DNA of 64,000 bases from Peterkaempfera bronchialis (GTDB lineage Bacteria; Actinomycetota; Actinomycetes; Streptomycetales; Streptomycetaceae): the NCBI RefSeq assembly GCF_003258605.2, contig NZ_CP031264.1, positions 3,720,001 to 3,784,000 of the forward strand, written 5' to 3'. A program made the translations under genes and the position numbers. The notes below the pieces were generated by a model. The model saw only the letters and a list, made by a program, of their open reading frames with translations. It was not told the DNA's origin and searched no databases. Shown here in pieces: positions 61,296-64,000 of this stretch (positions are counted from its first letter, which is position 1; every line of letters starts with the position of its first letter).

Positions 61296-62187
61296 GGCCA
61301 GCTCCGTTCCGGTAGTACGTGAAGAAGAGCTCCTCCAGGTCGGGCTCCTCGCACAGCAGCCCGGTGACGGTGTACCGGGCCGCCGTCTTGACCAGCGCGT
61401 CCGGGCTGCCGGCGATCCGGCAGCGCAGCCGGGAGCCGTCCACCTCGACCTCGGTGACGCCGGGCAGCCGGCGGAACTCCTCGGCCGGTGCCGGGCCGTC
61501 GAAGTGCAGCTCCACGGTCCGCACCGCGCGCTCGCGCAGCGCCGCCACGGTGTCCACGGTGACCAGCCGCCCCTCGCGGATGATCGCCACCCGGTCGGCG
61601 ACCGCCTGCACCTCGCTCATCACATGCGAAGACATGAAGACGGTGCGGCCGTCCGCGCGGGCCTCCCGGACCAGGTCCAGGAAGACGTGCTGGACCAGCG
61701 GGTCCAGGCCGGACGTGGGCTCGTCCAGGATCAGCAGCTCCGGCTGGTGCATGAACGCCTGCACCAGGCCGACCTTCTGCCGGTTGCCCTTGGAGAGCGA
61801 CCGGATGCGCGGCGCCGGCTCCAGGCCCAGCCGCTCCGCCAGCGCGTCGATCCGGCGCTCCGGTACGCCACCGCGCAGCGCCGCCAGGAAGGTCAGGCAC
61901 TCACGTACGGTCTGCCGGCCGTCGACGGTGAAGTCGCCTGCGAGGTAGCCGATCCGCCGGTGCAGCTCCACCGCGTCGCCGCGCGGGTCGAGACCCAGGA
62001 CGGTCGCCCGGCCGCCGCTGGGGCGGATCAGGTCCAGCAGCAGGCGGATGGTGGTGGACTTGCCCGCGCCGTTGGGGCCCAGGTAGCCGAACACCTCACC
62101 GCGTTCGACATCCAGGGTGAGGTCGACCAGGCCGCGTCGGCGGCCGTAGGTCTTTGCCAGCTTCTCCAGCTGGATCGCCTTGTCCAT
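61273..62187 (-). CDS. ABC transporter ATP-binding protein, 304 aa
   Basis: Walker A GYLGPNGAGKSTTIRLLLDL, signature LSKGNRQKVGLVQAFMHQPE, Walker B LLILDEPTSGLDPLVQHVFL and the H-loop SSHVMSEVQAVADRVAIIRE. The C-terminal ~80-residue regulatory part is common in DrrA-like exporters. It faces a divergent GbsR/MarR gene across paired palindromes, so it is probably repressed by that protein. Confidence 0.94.
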   Translation of the reverse strand: MDKAIQLEKLAKTYGRRRGLVDLTLDVERGEVFGYLGPNGAGKSTTIRLLLDLIRPSGGRATVLGLDPRGDAVELHRRIGYLAGDFTVDGRQTVRECLTFLAALRGGVPERRIDALAERLGLEPAPRIRSLSKGNRQKVGLVQAFMHQPELLILDEPTSGLDPLVQHVFLDLVREARADGRTVFMSSHVMSEVQAVADRVAIIREGRLVTVDTVAALRERAVRTVELHFDGPAPAEEFRRLPGVTEVEVDGSRLRCRIAGSPDALVKTAARYTVTGLLCEEPDLEELFFTYYRNGAGHDDRVAA

Positions 62188-62200
62188 AGCAGAGAGGCTA

Positions 62201-62229
62201 CTGAACCTTCAGTAATACGTGAAGCTTCA
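62201..62229. promoter_or_regulatory. Twin palindromic operator (TGAANNTTCA)
   Basis: CTGAACCTTCAG (62201-62212) and TGAAGCTTCA (62220-62229) share the core TGAA-NN-TTCA, with centres 18 bp apart, close to two helical turns. They fill the 93-bp gap between the ABC operon and the divergent GbsR/MarR-type gene, the usual layout for autoregulation plus repression of the exporter. Confidence 0.7.
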
Positions 62230-62280
62230 GAAGCGTTAAGATTCGCTATGCGGCGGCATCCAGCAGGAGGAGGGCATCCC

Positions 62281-62736
62281 ATGGCCGATACATCCGCGAC
62301 CGCCGAGCGGCTCGCGCTGGTCCTGACCCAGGCCGGAATGCAGCGGATGGCCGCCCGGGTGATGTGCGCCCTGCTCTACACCGACCAGGAGACCACCACC
62401 GCCGGTGAACTCTGCGAACAGCTCGGGGCGAGCGCGGGGGCGGTGTCGGGCGCCCTCAAGTCGCTGGTCTCGCTCGACCTGGCGGAGCGGGTCCCGGCCC
62501 CCGGCGACCGGCGCGACCACTACCGGCTGCGCCCGGACGGCTGGGCGGTCATGTCGTCCAGTCAGAACCGCCTGCTGGACGTCATGGTGCAGGCGGCGGA
62601 GGAGGGCATCCAGGCGGCCGGTGAGGAGAGCGTCGCGGGCCTCAGGCTGCGCGAGATGCGCGACTTCTACGCCTATATGCAGCGCGAGCTGCCGGCCCTG
62701 ATCGACCGCTGGCATGAGCAGCGCGGGATGCGCTGA
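62281..62736 (+). CDS. GbsR/MarR-family transcriptional regulator, 151 aa
   Basis: ATG 62281 follows [31 protein letters not shown], then LCEQLGASAGAVSGALKSLV (recognition helix region) and VPAPGDRRDHYRLRPDGWAV (wing) define a winged HTH of the GbsR/YvaV-like type. A C-terminal helical part mediates dimerisation. Divergent from the ABC exporter; the twin palindromes are its presumed sites. Confidence 0.9.
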   Translation: MADTSATAERLALVLTQAGMQRMAARVMCALLYTDQETTTAGELCEQLGASAGAVSGALKSLVSLDLAERVPAPGDRRDHYRLRPDGWAVMSSSQNRLLDVMVQAAEEGIQAAGEESVAGLRLREMRDFYAYMQRELPALIDRWHEQRGMR

Positions 62737-62847
62737 ACCTCACATATCCGGAGGATCGGGCTTCGGGGCCGTCATGGGCCTCGCCCTGCCGTGTAGGTTC
62801 CCAGGCGGTGCACCACGACCGACCGTCAAGCCGAAGGGACCACTCCG

Positions 62848-63531
62848 GTGAAGATCAAGCTGCTGGCGCTGCCCGCTGCGGGCGCCCTCCTCGCCCTCGG
62901 TGCCACGGCGTGCAGTGACAACACCGCGCAGCTGGAGTCCTGGGCCAAGGCCGTCTGCGATGCCGCCAAGAACCCCATCTCGCAGGCCAATGCCGCACTC
63001 GCCGACACCGGCCGGGTCAAGCAGGGCGAGAGCCCCGACCAGCTGCGCAAGCGGCTCTCCGGTGACATCGCCGTCCTGGGGCAGGCCAACCGGCAGATCG
63101 CGGCGGCGGTGGACGCGGCCGGAGCGCCGAAGATCGACAACGGTTCGGGGTTGCAGCAGCAGGCCGTGGACGAGCTGGGCAGGGCCGCCGCCGGATACCA
63201 GGAGGTCCAGAAGAAGGTGGACGCGCTGCCGACCGGCGACCAGGCCAAGTTCGCCGACGGGCTGAAGAGCGTCGGGGACCAGGTGCAGCAGTTGGCTCAG
63301 CTCTCCAGCTCGGCCATCGCCAAGGTGCAGACCGGCGATCTGGGCCAGGCCATCGCCAAGCAGCCCGGCTGCAAGACGGCTGCGGGCGACTCCGCCTCCG
63401 CGCCTGCCTCCGGGCCCGCCGCCTCGGCACCCGAGTCGCAGCCCGCTGCGTCGTCGTCGGCGTCGTCCGGGTCGCCCTCGGCGCCCGCGTCGGCGTCGCC
63501 CAAGGCGTCGGCCTCGGCTCCCAAGGACTGA
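62848..63531 (+). CDS. Small secreted lipoprotein, 227 aa
   Basis: MKIKLLALPAAGALLALGAT ends in a lipobox with Cys22 (LGATAC). The mature part is helical (LGQANRQIAAAVDAAGAP, VDELGRAAAGYQEVQKKVDA) with two further cysteines, and the last ~50 residues are Ser/Ala/Pro-rich like a wall linker. GTG 62848 follows GAAGGGACCACTCC. No family function known; probably an outer-surface lipoprotein of streptomycetes. Confidence 0.82.
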   Translation: MKIKLLALPAAGALLALGATACSDNTAQLESWAKAVCDAAKNPISQANAALADTGRVKQGESPDQLRKRLSGDIAVLGQANRQIAAAVDAAGAPKIDNGSGLQQQAVDELGRAAAGYQEVQKKVDALPTGDQAKFADGLKSVGDQVQQLAQLSSSAIAKVQTGDLGQAIAKQPGCKTAAGDSASAPASGPAASAPESQPAASSSASSGSPSAPASASPKASASAPKD

Positions 63532-63584
63532 GCCGGGCCGCGCCGGGTGCGAGCGCCCGGCGCGCGGGCGGGGAGAATGGGCGC

Positions 63585-64000
63585 GTGACGACAAGCACCG
63601 CCCCCGCCGACCCGTACCTCCCGGCCCTCGACCGCGACCGCATCGCCCGCCTGCGGGAGGCGCTGCTGGCCGCCGACTTCACCGCCGACGGCTGCCTGGA
63701 ACTGCTCGGCGCCACCGCGTACGCCGCGCTGGCACGCAGCGAGACGGTGCCCGCGCTGCGGGCCACCCGGGGCACCAGCCCGCTGGAGACCCTGGTCCGG
63801 CTCTTCCTGCTGCGGCAGCCGGTGCCGTACGAGCGCGCCGCAGCGGCCCTGCCCGCCGCAGACTGCCTGGCCGACGGCTGGTTGCGGCAGGACGGCGGCG
63901 AGGTGCGCGCCACGGTGGATGTCCGCCCGTACGCCAACGAGGTGGCCGGAGCCGAGAGCGCCGACGCCTGGGTGGTCTCCGACCTCGGATGCGCGGTCGG
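63585..64000 (+). CDS. Class I SAM-dependent methyltransferase N-terminus, partial
   Basis: Open from GTG 63585 to the window edge (138 codons). The N-terminal ~130 residues (LDRDRIARLREALLAADFTA, then TSPLETLVRLFLLRQPVPYE) match the DUF7059-type start found on HemK/PrmC-like methyltransferases of actinobacteria; the end DAWVVSDLGCAVG is entering the SAM domain. GAGAAT (63573-63578) lies six bases before the start, suggesting a leaderless mRNA. Confidence 0.75.
   Translation, partial: MTTSTAPADPYLPALDRDRIARLREALLAADFTADGCLELLGATAYAALARSETVPALRATRGTSPLETLVRLFLLRQPVPYERAAAALPAADCLADGWLRQDGGEVRATVDVRPYANEVAGAESADAWVVSDLGCAV

Overview
The window is high-GC actinobacterial chromosome of the Streptomyces/Kitasatospora/Streptacidiphilus type. 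Evidence: GC-rich codon use, many GTG starts, many stop/start (ATGA or GTGA) overlaps, a short SRP RNA, and Streptomyces developmental regulators (wblA, bldG, a Crp protein). The gene order dnaX-ebfC-recR-ask-asd, then PBP-wblA-arsA pair, crp-nth, nhaA-acs, tad locus, bldG-anti-sigma and hppA follows the core order I know from Streptomyces chromosomes. No biosynthetic cluster or intact phage is visible.

Layout. (1) About 1-8.6 kb is an accessory zone. It is bounded by a 75-bp direct repeat of the 3' end of tRNA-Ser(GGA): a degraded copy at 1025-1099 and the intact gene at 8602-8686. Between the copies lie a 587-aa membrane/PH-like protein, an SDR, a LysR regulator divergent from an NTF2-like protein, an SMI1/KNR4 gene paired with an unknown gene, and wreckage of an excisionase, a tyrosine integrase, a PIN toxin, an aldehyde dehydrogenase and an ATP-grasp protein. 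I read this as a decayed integrative element or stacked elements. (2) 8.7-20.2 kb: SRP RNA, dnaX (3' end out of frame), ebfC, recR, a DUF5063 gene, aspartokinase, aspartate-semialdehyde dehydrogenase, an ECF sigma factor with a membrane partner, surf1, two pseudogenes and tRNA-Pro(CGG). (3) 20.3-33.8 kb: phosphoesterase, DD-carboxypeptidase, YqeY-like protein, class A PBP, wblA, two ArsA-type ATPases, DUF4177/RidA/NUDIX/MBL genes, crp, nth and a second NUDIX gene. (4) 33.9-48 kb: a drug-exporter-like MFS with an AT-rich promoter/operator, a MarP-like protease, NhaA, acetyl-CoA synthetase with a possible DasR site, carbonic anhydrase, a CooC-like ATPase, a degenerate Fic-like protein and a HAD hydrolase. 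(5) 48.4-54.1 kb: a Tad pilus locus (ssd/cpaE, cpaF, tadB, tadC, pilin-like gene, tadE-like, tadG-like) preceded by DnaA-box-like sites. (6) 54.1-64 kb: YprA/MrfA-like helicase, bldG and its anti-sigma partner, H+-pyrophosphatase, an ABC exporter with a divergent GbsR/MarR regulator and twin palindromes, a lipoprotein and a partial methyltransferase.

Features that cut across genes: short tandem repeats (10-18 bp) sit on or just after stop codons of many unrelated genes, often copying the stop codon itself; several starts lie 6-7 nt after a -10-like hexamer, suggesting leaderless mRNAs; and two reading frames are unusual (dnaX with a -1 shift at a C-run, and the tadG-like gene with no stop before bldG).
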